A stretch of DNA of 64,000 nt from Bradyrhizobium sp. AZCC 2176 (GTDB lineage: Bacteria > Pseudomonadota > Alphaproteobacteria > Rhizobiales > Xanthobacteraceae), in the NCBI RefSeq assembly GCF_036924645.1, contig NZ_JAZHRX010000001.1, forward strand, positions 3,224,001 to 3,288,000, in the 5' to 3' direction. The position numbers were made by a program, and so were the translations under genes. The notes beneath the pieces were generated by a model that ran no database searches, had not been told where the DNA came from, and saw only the letters and a list, made by a program, of their open reading frames with translations. Positions 8,281 to 17,931 of the stretch are shown here, one piece after another; position 1 is the first letter of the stretch; the number at the start of each line of letters is the position of its first letter.

Positions 8281-8526
8281 ATGACGATTTTCAGCGAATT
8301 CGGCTTCCGGAGAAGCCGCGGACCCCTCGTGAATGCCCAGGCATTTGCATTGGAACTGGTTTCCATCCAGTGCGTCACCACCGACCTGCGCTGGGCGATG
8401 GTTGAGCTGGCGTGGCGCTCATTCACCGCAATGTGCGCCTTTGCGCAAGGGCAGCTTGGCTCGTGGGTGCGCAAGACCCGCACGCCGCGGGCCGAAGAGG
8501 GCCGCGGCGGGCATTGCTGCTGCTGA
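8281..8526 (+). CDS. Small hypothetical protein, probable WYL-regulator target
   Basis: An 81-residue protein with GAAGGGAA upstream of the ATG. The middle is moderately hydrophobic (FALELVSIQCVTTDL), then comes a basic stretch (WVRKTRTPRAEEGRGG) and the sequence ends HCCC. No family is recognised. Its stop codon lies inside the second WYL-type operator (8521-8542), so its end and the next gene's control site overlap. It is most likely expressed with the WYL regulon. Confidence 0.55.
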   Translation: MTIFSEFGFRRSRGPLVNAQAFALELVSIQCVTTDLRWAMVELAWRSFTAMCAFAQGQLGSWVRKTRTPRAEEGRGGHCCC

Positions 8527-8542
8527 CACCATGGTGGCAGCA
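8521..8542. promoter_or_regulatory. Predicted operator 2 of the WYL regulator
   Basis: Inverted repeat TGCTGACACC..GGTGGCAGCA: 20 of 22 bases are symmetric, centred on CATG. It lies 49 bases before the ATG of the GST-like gene and overlaps the stop codon of the small gene. It has the same pattern as the site at 8212-8233. Confidence 0.65.
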
Positions 8543-8590
8543 GGGGGCCGCTAGCCTCGGGGCACGTTTTAAGGATATCGGGAGATCCAC

Positions 8591-9325
8591 ATGATTACCC
8601 TCTACGGCTTCGGGGCCGGGTTCGGCCTGCCGGAGATTAGCCCGTTTGTGACCAAGACCGAGGTCCAGCTAAAGATGGCCGGTCTTGCCTATCGCAAGGA
8701 GAAGGCCAAGCCCCCGGCCTCGCCGAAGGGACAGTTGCCCTACATCGTCGATGACGCCGAGACGATTGCCGATTCCACCTTCATTCGCGCTCATCTGGAG
8801 GCCAAATACGGTTTCGATTTCGACGCGCCGCTCAGTCTGCAGGCGCGCGCGCAGGCCTGGGCGTTCGAGCGGACGATCGAGCACCACGTCTATTGGGCGC
8901 TGGTCGGCGCGCGCTGGGTCGATGGCGACAATTTTGCCAAGGGCCCTGCGCATTTCTTCGACAGCGCGCCGTTGCATTTGCGCGAAAAGATGCGCGAGGA
9001 CGCGCAGTTCCGGGTCGCCGAGAACTACCTGCTCAGCGGCCTCGGCCGCCACGCCCCCGAAGAGGATATCGATCTTGCCGTCCGCTCGCTGTTTGCATTG
9101 TCGGTCCAGCTTGGCGACAGGCCGTTTCTGATGGGCGAAACGCCATGCGGCATGGATGCCACCGCCTTCGGCGCACTCGCCGGAATCCTGACGCCGTTCT
9201 TTGAGTCAGCCCTGCGGCAGCGGACCGAACAGTTCGCGAACCTCACCGCCTATGTCGACCGGATGATGCTGCTGTACTATCCGGAATTCGCCTGGGTGCC
9301 AGTGCAGCAAGAGCAAGCCGCCTGA
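8591..9325 (+). CDS. Glutathione S-transferase-fold protein (Fax/metaxin-like)
   Basis: A 244-residue protein with GGGAGA upstream. The N-terminal thioredoxin-fold half begins MITLYGFGAGFGLPEISPF. It contains the cis-Pro segment KGQLPYIVDD and an ADSTFIRAHLE stretch corresponding to the glutathione-contacting Ser region. The C-terminal half is all-helical, with PFLMGETPCGMDATAFGALA typical of the Failed-axon-connections/metaxin GST group. The substrate is unknown. It is preceded by the second palindrome of the WYL regulator and so is probably a direct target, perhaps for electrophile or aromatic detoxification. Confidence 0.82.
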   Translation: MITLYGFGAGFGLPEISPFVTKTEVQLKMAGLAYRKEKAKPPASPKGQLPYIVDDAETIADSTFIRAHLEAKYGFDFDAPLSLQARAQAWAFERTIEHHVYWALVGARWVDGDNFAKGPAHFFDSAPLHLREKMREDAQFRVAENYLLSGLGRHAPEEDIDLAVRSLFALSVQLGDRPFLMGETPCGMDATAFGALAGILTPFFESALRQRTEQFANLTAYVDRMMLLYYPEFAWVPVQQEQAA

Positions 9326-9374
9326 TCGGGGTTTCGACTCACGCGCGACGGCGGCGGTGGGGGCAGGAGGCCGC

Positions 9375-10754
9375 GTGGCCAACCGCACATCAGACAAGGG
9401 CATCGGACAGCGGCGTTCTTTCCTTATCACGCTCGCGCTTGGCACCGGCAGCTTCCTGACGCAGTTCGACGTGACGGCGGTCGTGATCGCGATGCCCGCC
9501 ATCGCGAAGGACCTCGGCTTCGGAATAGCCGGCTTCGCCTGGATCATTGACGCCTACAGCCTTGCGTTCACCGGCGCGCTTCTTGCGGCCGGAGCGCTTG
9601 CAGATCGCTTCGGCCGTCGGCGGAGCATGTTGGGCGGCAACGCCGTGTTCCTGCTTGCTTCAATCGGATGTGGCATCGCCACGAGCGGGCTGACGCTTTT
9701 CGCGGCGCGCGTCCTGCAGGGAGTAGGCGCCGCGTTCCTGGTCACTGGTGCACTCGCACTTGTCGCCAGTTCATTTCCGGGCGCCGGTCAGCGGGCCCGC
9801 GCGTTTGGCGTCCTGGGTGTGATCTCCGGTGTCGCCATGGCTTTGGGCCCGACGCTCGGCAGCTTCCTGGCTTTATGGTTCGGGTGGCGTTGGATATTCT
9901 TCGCCAACATCCCCTTCTGCGTCGCCCTGGCTCTGACTGTGCCACGGCTCGTCGCCGAGACCAGAGATCCCAAGGGGCGGCCGTTAGACCCTGTCGGTGT
10001 CGCGCTGCTTACGATGTCGCTTGGCTTGGCGATCGATACGCTTCTGGGGCACGATGGGCGCCTCGTCACGACAGCCGCCGGCCTGGTGGGGAGCGCAACG
10101 GCGGCCATACTTTTTGGTTGGCAGCAATGGCGGAGGCCGCGTCCACTGCTCGATCCCCGTGTATTCGCAACGTCCGCCATGGCCGGGGTGGGCGCGCTGC
10201 TGACCGCCATCCAGTTCGGCTACTGGGCTGTGCTGGTATATCTGCCGCTGTTCCTGAATGCCGGGCTTCGCATGAGCATGGAGTTCGCAGGCGTGGTGCT
10301 GCTTGCGGCGACCTTGCCGATGTTGCTGGTACCGCCGATTGGCGGGCGCCTTGCGGCGCAGCAGGGATGGAAGCTTCTCTTCACGATTGCTTTCGGCACC
10401 ATGATCGTTGGCGACGCATCGCTCGTGATCTGCGCCCTCTCCGAGACTCCCGCAATACGCGTCGTCGCCACGGTCGTGGGAATGCTCGCGATCGGCGTTG
10501 GTGCAGCGCTCGCAAATCCGCAGTTGTCGGCTGTTGCGATAGCTCTCGCGCCGCCTGCGCAGGCGGCCATGGCCTCGGCGGTGATGATGATCGTGCGCCA
10601 AAGCGGCTTCGCCATCAGCATTGCGGTCCTGGGAGCTCTGCTTGGTACCGCCAACGATGTGGCGGCGTTCGCGAAACCTTTCACGCTGGCCGCGCTCGCA
10701 GCCTTGCTCGGCATGACAGCCGCCCTGGTGCTACTTCCCTCGAGATCAACGTAA
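9375..10754 (+). CDS. MFS transporter, DHA2 (EmrB/QacA-type) family
   Basis: A 459-residue inner-membrane protein with a dozen or more hydrophobic segments. The loop 2-3 signature ADRFGRRRSMLGG and the motif C-like region GPTLGSFLALWFGWRWIFFANIP mark drug:H+ antiporters of the DHA2 branch. The GTG at 9375 has AGGAGG four bases upstream; another GTG at 9357 is possible. The gene follows the GST-like gene by about 50 bases on the same strand, which could give a conjugate-and-export unit; that is inference. The substrate is unknown. Confidence 0.85.
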   Translation: MANRTSDKGIGQRRSFLITLALGTGSFLTQFDVTAVVIAMPAIAKDLGFGIAGFAWIIDAYSLAFTGALLAAGALADRFGRRRSMLGGNAVFLLASIGCGIATSGLTLFAARVLQGVGAAFLVTGALALVASSFPGAGQRARAFGVLGVISGVAMALGPTLGSFLALWFGWRWIFFANIPFCVALALTVPRLVAETRDPKGRPLDPVGVALLTMSLGLAIDTLLGHDGRLVTTAAGLVGSATAAILFGWQQWRRPRPLLDPRVFATSAMAGVGALLTAIQFGYWAVLVYLPLFLNAGLRMSMEFAGVVLLAATLPMLLVPPIGGRLAAQQGWKLLFTIAFGTMIVGDASLVICALSETPAIRVVATVVGMLAIGVGAALANPQLSAVAIALAPPAQAAMASAVMMIVRQSGFAISIAVLGALLGTANDVAAFAKPFTLAALAALLGMTAALVLLPSRST

Positions 10755-10799
10755 CGAGCCGCACGGTGTTGAACCCTTTCGGTGCTCGCCCATCTCGAT

Positions 10800-11420
10800 T
10801 TATGCGGACTGGCCGTGCAATGCGGCCAGTTGCGCCTCGAGCTCGGCGATACAGGCGTCGCGCACGGCCAGCGCCTGCGCGACATCGGCGGCATCGAACT
10901 TCTGCGGGATATGCTGCGGGCAATTGGTGTCCCACGCGGCGATCCGGAACAGGATGACCTGCTCGGGGCGCGCCTTGTAGCCCTGCGGCATCAGCGCAGT
11001 GGTCAAGGCCGGATCGTCTTCAACCACGCGCGCCTCGCCCCAGATCTTCACGCGTCGGCGATGGGTGTAGTCCATCACGAAAATATGCGCTCTTGGATTC
11101 TCCGACAGGTTGCCTTGAGTGATGTACTGCCGGTTGCCGCTATAGTCGGCAAACGCGATGGTGTTCTTGTCGAGGATTTTGACAAAGCCCTTCGGCCCGC
11201 CGCGGTGCTGAATATAGGGCTGGCCGTCCGCCGCGGCCGTCGCGAGATAGAAGCTGGTGGCCTCGGCGAGGAAGCCGGCGAGGTTTTCGTCGATCTCGGT
11301 ACGCCAGCCGCCGCGCGCCTCGACATGGGCATAGGCCTCGCGTGAGCCCTTGCGGGTCTGGATCACCTTCACTGCCGGGGTGAAGGCGACGTCGCTGGAA
11401 TAGGTGTGAACTTCGGGCAT
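10800..11420 (-). CDS. Pyridoxamine 5'-phosphate oxidase-family flavoprotein
   Basis: A 206-residue protein of the split-barrel FMN-binding (PPOX) fold. The motifs SFYLATAAADGQPYIQHRGGPKGF and IAFADYSGNRQYITQGNL match the MSMEG_4850/YwqN-like PPOX group, not biosynthetic PdxH. The start at 11420 has GGGAG seven bases upstream. It is divergent from a LysR regulator whose predicted binding site lies in the gap, so it is the likely target of that regulator. A redox or stress role is inferred. Confidence 0.82.
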   Translation of the reverse strand: MPEVHTYSSDVAFTPAVKVIQTRKGSREAYAHVEARGGWRTEIDENLAGFLAEATSFYLATAAADGQPYIQHRGGPKGFVKILDKNTIAFADYSGNRQYITQGNLSENPRAHIFVMDYTHRRRVKIWGEARVVEDDPALTTALMPQGYKARPEQVILFRIAAWDTNCPQHIPQKFDAADVAQALAVRDACIAELEAQLAALHGQSA

Positions 11421-11529
11421 CTGAGTTTCTCCCGTGAGTCCCCTTTCATGGGGCGCCAAAACGGTCGTCTTTCGGCTACAAGATGGATGTTCCCATAACT
11501 AAAACAATCTCGACGATTGACACTTCACT

Positions 11530-11546
11530 ATTGCAAAATATGCAAT
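11530..11546. promoter_or_regulatory. Predicted LysR-type box ATTGCA-N5-TGCAAT
   Basis: Perfect six-base inverted arms in a T-N11-A arrangement (ATTGCAAAATATGCAAT). The site ends six bases before the ATG of the divergent LysR gene. The position suggests autoregulation together with control of the PPOX gene. Confidence 0.5.
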
Positions 11547-11552
11547 AGTTCG

Positions 11553-12446
11553 ATGGACCGAATCGATGCCATGCAGGCCTTTGTCGCCGTGGCCGACCTC
11601 CGGGGCTTTGCCCCCGCGGCCCGCAAGCTCCGCCTGTCGCCCTCGGGCGTCACGCGGCTGATTGCGGCGCTGGAGGAGCGGCTAGGCGCGCGGTTGCTGC
11701 AGCGGACCACACGGCAGGTGACGCTGACCGACGCCGGCTCGCGTTACCTGGAGCGCGCGCGGCGGATCTTGGCCGATATCGAGGAGGCGGAGGGGGCCGT
11801 CGAGGGTGAGCGCACGCGGCCGGAGGGGCAGCTCGTCATCTCGGCGCCGGTCGGATTCGGCCGGCTGCATGTCAGCGGAATCGTGACCGCGTACCTGAAG
11901 CGCTATCCCGACGTCGGTGTCGACCTCCGTTTGTCGGACCGTATGGTCAACCTCGTCGAGGATGGCGTCGATCTTGCGGTCCGGATCGGCCATCTGCCCG
12001 ACTCGACGCTGGTGGCGTGCCATGTCGGCGAGATGCGGCGGATCGTGGTGGCCTCGCCCGGATATCTCAAAGCGCGCGGCGAGCCGCGGCGGCCGGGAGA
12101 GATTTCCGCCCATGACACCATCCAGTTCGGCGCCATGACGGCAGCGCTCGACTGGCGCTTCGTCGAGGGCGGCCGCGAGATCCGCGTCGCCAGCACGCCG
12201 CGATTCGCCACCAACAGTTCGGATGCCGCCATCCAATATGCGGAAGCGGACGGCGGGCTGACGCGGGTGATGGCCTATCAGGCTGCCGAATCGCTCAAAG
12301 CGGGACGGCTTAGAATCGTATTGGCCTCGTTCGAACAGCCGGCCATGCCGATCCAGATCGTCTATCCGACGTCGCGGCTATTGTCGGCCAAGGTGCGCAC
12401 CTTCATCGATCTCGTCACCGAAATGGCCGACTGGCATTTCGGCTAG
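11553..12446 (+). CDS. LysR-family transcriptional regulator
   Basis: A 297-residue regulator. The N-terminal winged helix-turn-helix (MDRIDAMQAFVAVADL ... LSPSGVTRLIAALEERLG) covers residues 1-60, followed by a periplasmic-binding-type effector domain from about 90. It belongs to the CrgA/DsdC-like group that often controls a divergent oxidoreductase, which fits the PPOX gene beside it. The stop codon overlaps that of the convergent thioesterase gene in the palindrome CTAG. Confidence 0.88.
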   Translation: MDRIDAMQAFVAVADLRGFAPAARKLRLSPSGVTRLIAALEERLGARLLQRTTRQVTLTDAGSRYLERARRILADIEEAEGAVEGERTRPEGQLVISAPVGFGRLHVSGIVTAYLKRYPDVGVDLRLSDRMVNLVEDGVDLAVRIGHLPDSTLVACHVGEMRRIVVASPGYLKARGEPRRPGEISAHDTIQFGAMTAALDWRFVEGGREIRVASTPRFATNSSDAAIQYAEADGGLTRVMAYQAAESLKAGRLRIVLASFEQPAMPIQIVYPTSRLLSAKVRTFIDLVTEMADWHFG

Positions 12447-12871
12447 GACACAGGCGCCTTCTTCGGTACCACGCGAAACGTCGCGTTGGCCCGTGCGATC
12501 ACGACGTCATCGGCCTTGATGAGACTTCGCGCAAAGCAGATCGTCTTGCCAGTCTTGACGACATCGCTCTCGACCGCCAGCCATTGTCCGACCTCGGCAG
12601 TGCCGACGAAATCGACCGCAAGCCCGATCGTGACCAGCGAGGACACCCCGCCCATCACATGGGCGCAGCTATGGCCCATGGCGTTGTCGGCCAACGCTGC
12701 AATCAGCCCGCCATGAATCAGGCCGCGGCCGTTGGTGTGCGGTTTTGCCAGCCGCAGCCCGATGATCACCGCCTTGTCGGTTCGCTTCGAATACAGCGGC
12801 TCCCAGGGATCGGTCAGCGGGCTCCTGCGGGTGTGGCGTTCAAAGCCTTCAGGAATGTCGGTGGCTGTCAT
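12443..12871 (-). CDS. PaaI-family hotdog thioesterase
   Basis: A 142-residue single hotdog-domain protein. The PaaI signature HTNGRGLIHGGLIAALADNAMG (around 45-66) includes the Asn and Gly-rich helix start used for acyl-CoA hydrolysis. The substrate is unknown; such enzymes release CoA from stalled aryl- or acyl-CoA. The ATG at 12871 is chosen over a TTG two codons earlier. The 3' end overlaps the convergent LysR gene by four bases. Confidence 0.82.
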   Translation of the reverse strand: MTATDIPEGFERHTRRSPLTDPWEPLYSKRTDKAVIIGLRLAKPHTNGRGLIHGGLIAALADNAMGHSCAHVMGGVSSLVTIGLAVDFVGTAEVGQWLAVESDVVKTGKTICFARSLIKADDVVIARANATFRVVPKKAPVS

Positions 12872-13009
12872 GTGCAACTCGCGTCGTGACGATCTCTTCC
12901 GTCATTGAACGCAACGTGCCCACGAAGTCACCGCCTACAAAGTTTTAAACGGGATTTGGCGGAGTGTTTGAAATGAGATGATGATGGAGCGCCAAGCGGG
13001 CAGGACCTC

Positions 13010-13096
13010 GTAGGTGGGCAAAGCGCAGCGTGCCCACCATTCTTGCGAAGCGCCTGATGGTGGGCACGGCGCGAAGAGCGCCTTTGCCCACCCTAC
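13010..13096. repeat. Dispersed palindromic repeat, family A
   Basis: Starts GTAGGTGGGCAAAGCGCAGC and ends CTTTGCCCACCCTAC, with inner GTGCCCACC/GGTGGGCAC arms. Same design as 4086-4177 and 24119-24208. It lies just downstream of pobA and may help end its transcript. The bases 12872-13009 before it hold nothing recognised. Confidence 0.8.
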
Positions 13097-13110
13097 CGCT
13101 CCAACATATC

Positions 13111-14481
<1,371 letters not shown>

Positions 14482-14517
14482 TTAAGAAGGCCTGTCATGC
14501 CAGGGGAGAGAATGTCC

Positions 14518-15534
14518 ATGAGAAAAGCGTTGTTGGCGCTGCTGCTTGCAGCCGGTGTGACGCCTGCGTTGGCGCAGGAAAAAACCTTCGAGCTGAAACT
14601 GTCGCACTGGGTGCCGGCCTCGCATCCGCTGCAGAAGGCGCTGGAGGAATGGGGCGCGGCGGTGGAGAAGGACTCCGGCGGCACCATCAAGTCCAAGGTG
14701 TTCCCGGCCCAGCAGCTCGGCAAGGCGTTCGACCATTACGACATGGCGCGCGACGGCATTGCCGACGTCACCTATGTCAACCCCGGCTACCAGCCCGGCC
14801 GTTTTCCGATCATCGGCGCCGGCGAGCTGCCGTTCCTGATGTCGGACGCCAAGGGCGGCTCGATGGCGCTCGACGCCTGGTACCGGAAATATGCCGACAA
14901 GGAGATGAAGGACGTCAAGTTCTGCCTCGCCTTCATCCATTCCCCGTCGACATTCCACTCCCGCACCAAGAAGATCGTCACGCCCGAGGACGTCAAGGGC
15001 ATGAAGATCCGTCCTGCCCACGCCACCATGGCGAATTTCGTCACCCAGCTCGGCGGCACCAACGTGCAGTCATCGGCGCCGGAAGTTCGTGACATTATCG
15101 AGCGCGGCGTCGCCGATGCTGTCACATTCCCGTGGGGATCGGTGGTGCTGTTCGGCATCGACAAGGTGACGAAGTATCACATCGAAGCGCCGATCTACGT
15201 CACGACCTTTGCCTTCGTGATGAACAAGGACAAATACAACCAGATGTCCGACAAGCAGAAGAAGGCGATCGACAATAACTGCAACACCGAGGCTGCCGGT
15301 CGTGTCGGCGAACCGTGGGGCAAGTACGAGGACGGCGGCGTCGAAAAGATCAAGGCGATGTCGGGTCACGAGGTCTACAAGCTGACGCCCGAGCAGACCG
15401 CGTCGTGGAAGAAGGCGGCCGAGCCGCTGGTCAAGACCTGGGGCGAGGGCGTCAGGAAGAACGGCGGCGATCCGGACGCGGCGTTGGCCGAACTCAAGGC
15501 TTCGCTCACCAAGTACAACGCGCTCGCGCAGTAG
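14518..15534 (+). CDS. TRAP transporter substrate-binding protein (DctP/TarP-like)
   Basis: A 338-residue periplasmic protein. The signal peptide MRKALLALLLAAGVTPALAQ is followed by a DctP-type domain (LKLSHWVPASHPLQKALEEW). It delivers a carboxylate to the QM membrane subunits downstream. The ATG at 14518 has GGAG nine bases upstream; ATGs at 14512 and 14497 are in frame. Context (pobA, coumaroyl-CoA-type genes) and the similar R. palustris TarPQM system suggest aromatic acids such as p-coumarate as ligands; this is inference from gene order. A strong hairpin follows the gene. Confidence 0.88.
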   Translation: MRKALLALLLAAGVTPALAQEKTFELKLSHWVPASHPLQKALEEWGAAVEKDSGGTIKSKVFPAQQLGKAFDHYDMARDGIADVTYVNPGYQPGRFPIIGAGELPFLMSDAKGGSMALDAWYRKYADKEMKDVKFCLAFIHSPSTFHSRTKKIVTPEDVKGMKIRPAHATMANFVTQLGGTNVQSSAPEVRDIIERGVADAVTFPWGSVVLFGIDKVTKYHIEAPIYVTTFAFVMNKDKYNQMSDKQKKAIDNNCNTEAAGRVGEPWGKYEDGGVEKIKAMSGHEVYKLTPEQTASWKKAAEPLVKTWGEGVRKNGGDPDAALAELKASLTKYNALAQ

Positions 15535-15550
15535 AAACGCAAACGCTGTT

Positions 15551-15585
15551 GACGGCGGCAGGAATTCTCCTGCCGCCGTCTTCTC
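15551..15585 (+). terminator. Hairpin between TRAP binding-protein and membrane-subunit genes
   Basis: GACGGCGGCAGGA (15551-15563), a four-base loop, and TCCTGCCGCCGTC (15568-15580), followed by TTCTC. The T tract is short, so it is probably a leaky terminator or a stabilising 3' end that favours expression of the binding protein over the membrane subunits. Confidence 0.6.
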
Positions 15586-15612
15586 AGCCATTGCCAGCCG
15601 TTCGGAGCGGAC

Positions 15613-16122
15613 ATGAATCGCGCGTGGATGGATCGTTTCATCGACACCATCGAATGGATCGCCGCCGGCTTTGTCGGCATCGTGGCGCTCAACATCTTCA
15701 TCAGCGTCCTGCTGCGCAACACGCTCAATTATGCGATCCCGGATTCGTTCGACATCGGCCGCATGCTGCTCGGCATCCTGATCTTCTGGGGCATCGCCGC
15801 CACCAGCTACCGCGGCGGCCACATCACCGTCGACCTGATCTGGGCCAATGTCGGTCCAAAGTACCAGCGGATGATCGATGTGTTCGCAACTCTGGTGCTG
15901 CTGTTCGTGGTGACGGTGCAGACCTATACATTGTTCGACAAGGTGCGCGGCACCTATAACGACAACGTGCTCACCTTCGACATGCACATGCCGACCTGGC
16001 CGTTCTTCGCCATCGCCTGGGCCGGTGACGGCGCCGCGGTGCTCTTGATCGCGATCCGTACCTATCGGCTGATCTTCCATCCGGAAGATATCCATGATGC
16101 CAAGGTAAAGACGGTGGAGTAG
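15613..16122 (+). CDS. TRAP transporter small membrane subunit (DctQ/TarQ-like)
   Basis: A 169-residue inner-membrane protein with four hydrophobic segments (about 15-40, 50-70, 90-112, 130-155) and the DctQ-type motif WGIAATSYRGGHITVDLI. CGGAGCGG precedes the ATG. It is five bases upstream of the large subunit gene and forms the integral-membrane pair with it. Confidence 0.88.
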   Translation: MNRAWMDRFIDTIEWIAAGFVGIVALNIFISVLLRNTLNYAIPDSFDIGRMLLGILIFWGIAATSYRGGHITVDLIWANVGPKYQRMIDVFATLVLLFVVTVQTYTLFDKVRGTYNDNVLTFDMHMPTWPFFAIAWAGDGAAVLLIAIRTYRLIFHPEDIHDAKVKTVE

Positions 16123-16127
16123 GCGAC

Positions 16128-17444
16128 ATGACCACAGACGCCGTCGCCGTCCTTGGATTTGTCGCGCTGTTTGCGCTGATGCTCTTGCGTGTGCCCGTCG
16201 GTATGGCGATGGGCCTCGTCGGCGTCTGCGGCTTCGGCTATCTGGTCGGCTTCGCGCCGGCGCTGAAGCTGGTCGGCCAGACCTCGATGCGCACGGTGAC
16301 CGACTACACCTTCGGCGTGATTCCGATGTTCCTCCTGATGGGAACGTTCGTCAGCAATTCCGGCATGAGCCGCGAACTGTTCCGCGCCGCCAACGGCTTT
16401 GTCGGCCATCTGCGCGGCGGGCTCGGCATTGCCACCGTCGCGGCCTGCGGCGGCTTTGCCGCGATCTGCGGCTCGTCGGTGGCGACCGCCGCAACCTTCT
16501 CTGCGGTCGCCTATCCGGAAATGCGCCGCTTCGGTTATCCGCAATCGTTCGCCACCGGCGTGATCGCGGCCGGCGGCACGCTGGGCGCCATGCTGCCGCC
16601 GTCGACCGTGCTCGCGGTCTACGGCATCATCACCGAGCAGGACATCGGAAAACTGTTCATTGCCGGCATCATTCCGGGCCTGCTCGCGATGACCATGTAC
16701 ATGATCACCATCGCGCTGATCGGTTGGTTCCGCCCGAACTTCCTGCCGACGGGTAAGCAAACCACCTGGCACGAACGCTTTGCCGGGTTGAAGGACATCT
16801 GGGCGCCGGTGCTGCTGTTCATCTTCGTGATCGGCGGGCTCTACGGGCTGCCATTCCTGCCGCGCTTTACGCCGACCGAGGCCGGCGGCGTCGGCGCCAC
16901 CGGCGCGTTCCTGATCGGCGTGCTCACCGGGCGGCTCGACAAGGAAAAAATCCTGAACTCGCTGCTGCAGGCGACCCGCACCGCGGCCGCGGTGTTCACG
17001 GTGCTGATCGGCGCGCTGATCTTCGGCTACTTCCTGACGGTGACGCAGACCCCGCAGAAGGTCACGGAATTGCTCACCGGCCTCGGGCTCGGACCCTACG
17101 GCATCCTCGCTCTGATCATGGTGATGTATCTGGTGCTGGGCTGCCTGATGGATGCGATGGCCATGATCATCCTCACGGTGCCGATCATCTTCCCGGTCAT
17201 CATGCATCTGGGTTTTGATCCGATCTGGTTCGGCGTGATCATCGTGATGACGGTCGAGCTCGGCCTGATCCATCCGCCGGTCGGCATGAACGTGTTCGTG
17301 ATCAAGAGCGTGGTGAAGGACGTCTCGTTCTCGACCATCTTCCGCGGCGTGATCCCGTTCGTGGCGACCGACCTGATCCGGCTGGTGATCCTGATCGCAT
17401 TTCCGATCCTGGCGCTGTGGTTGCCGCAACGGATGGCCGGATAG
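16128..17444 (+). CDS. TRAP transporter large membrane subunit (DctM/TarM-like)
   Basis: A 438-residue, about 12-segment Na+-coupled permease subunit. Family motifs include GVIPMFLLMGTFVSNSGMSR, AACGGFAAICGSSVATAATF and PPSTVLAVYGIITEQDIGKL. It completes the three-gene importer that begins at 14518. The DUF3237 gene follows after five bases, so it is likely the last gene of the same transcript. Confidence 0.9.
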   Translation: MTTDAVAVLGFVALFALMLLRVPVGMAMGLVGVCGFGYLVGFAPALKLVGQTSMRTVTDYTFGVIPMFLLMGTFVSNSGMSRELFRAANGFVGHLRGGLGIATVAACGGFAAICGSSVATAATFSAVAYPEMRRFGYPQSFATGVIAAGGTLGAMLPPSTVLAVYGIITEQDIGKLFIAGIIPGLLAMTMYMITIALIGWFRPNFLPTGKQTTWHERFAGLKDIWAPVLLFIFVIGGLYGLPFLPRFTPTEAGGVGATGAFLIGVLTGRLDKEKILNSLLQATRTAAAVFTVLIGALIFGYFLTVTQTPQKVTELLTGLGLGPYGILALIMVMYLVLGCLMDAMAMIILTVPIIFPVIMHLGFDPIWFGVIIVMTVELGLIHPPVGMNVFVIKSVVKDVSFSTIFRGVIPFVATDLIRLVILIAFPILALWLPQRMAG

Positions 17445-17449
17445 GGCAG

Positions 17450-17911
17450 ATGACTCCGCAGCTCTCGACCAGATATGTCTTCACCATCACCGCCCGGATC
17501 GGCGAGGTGACGTCGGCCGGCGAGATCGGCACCGGCGTGCGCCGGATCATTCCGATCATCGGCGGCGAGGTGAGGGGCGAGAAGGTCAACGGCAAGGTCT
17601 GCCCGTTCGGCGCCGACTTCCAGATCATCCGGCCCAACGAGCTGATCGAGCTCGAGGCGAAATACGCCTTCGAAACCGACGACGGCGCGGTGGTCTATGT
17701 CGAGAACAAGGGCCTGCGCTTCGGCCCGGTCGACCTGCTGCAAAAACTCAAGCGCGGCGAGCCGGTCGATCCCAAACTGATCTATTTCCGCACCGTGCCG
17801 CGGTTCGAGACCGGCAGTGAAAAGTATCGCTGGCTGATGGAAAACCTGTTCATCGCCTCCGCCGCCCGCCACGCCGACCGCGTGGTGATCGACGTGCATC
17901 AGGTGCTGTAA
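17450..17911 (+). CDS. DUF3237 family protein
   Basis: A 153-residue soluble beta-barrel-like protein typical of DUF3237, with IIPIIGGEVRGEKVNGKVCP and the conserved YFRTVPRFET segment. The function is unknown; members are often found near aromatic or steroid catabolism genes. It starts five bases after the TRAP large subunit, which implies co-transcription with the importer. Confidence 0.8.
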   Translation: MTPQLSTRYVFTITARIGEVTSAGEIGTGVRRIIPIIGGEVRGEKVNGKVCPFGADFQIIRPNELIELEAKYAFETDDGAVVYVENKGLRFGPVDLLQKLKRGEPVDPKLIYFRTVPRFETGSEKYRWLMENLFIASAARHADRVVIDVHQVL

Positions 17912-17931
17912 GCAGGTGTCGTTAGTCGCCG

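Noticed and set aside
12443..12446. Four-base CTAG overlap of convergent stop codons
   Set aside because: A curiosity caused by the self-complementary CTAG; not evidence of regulation.
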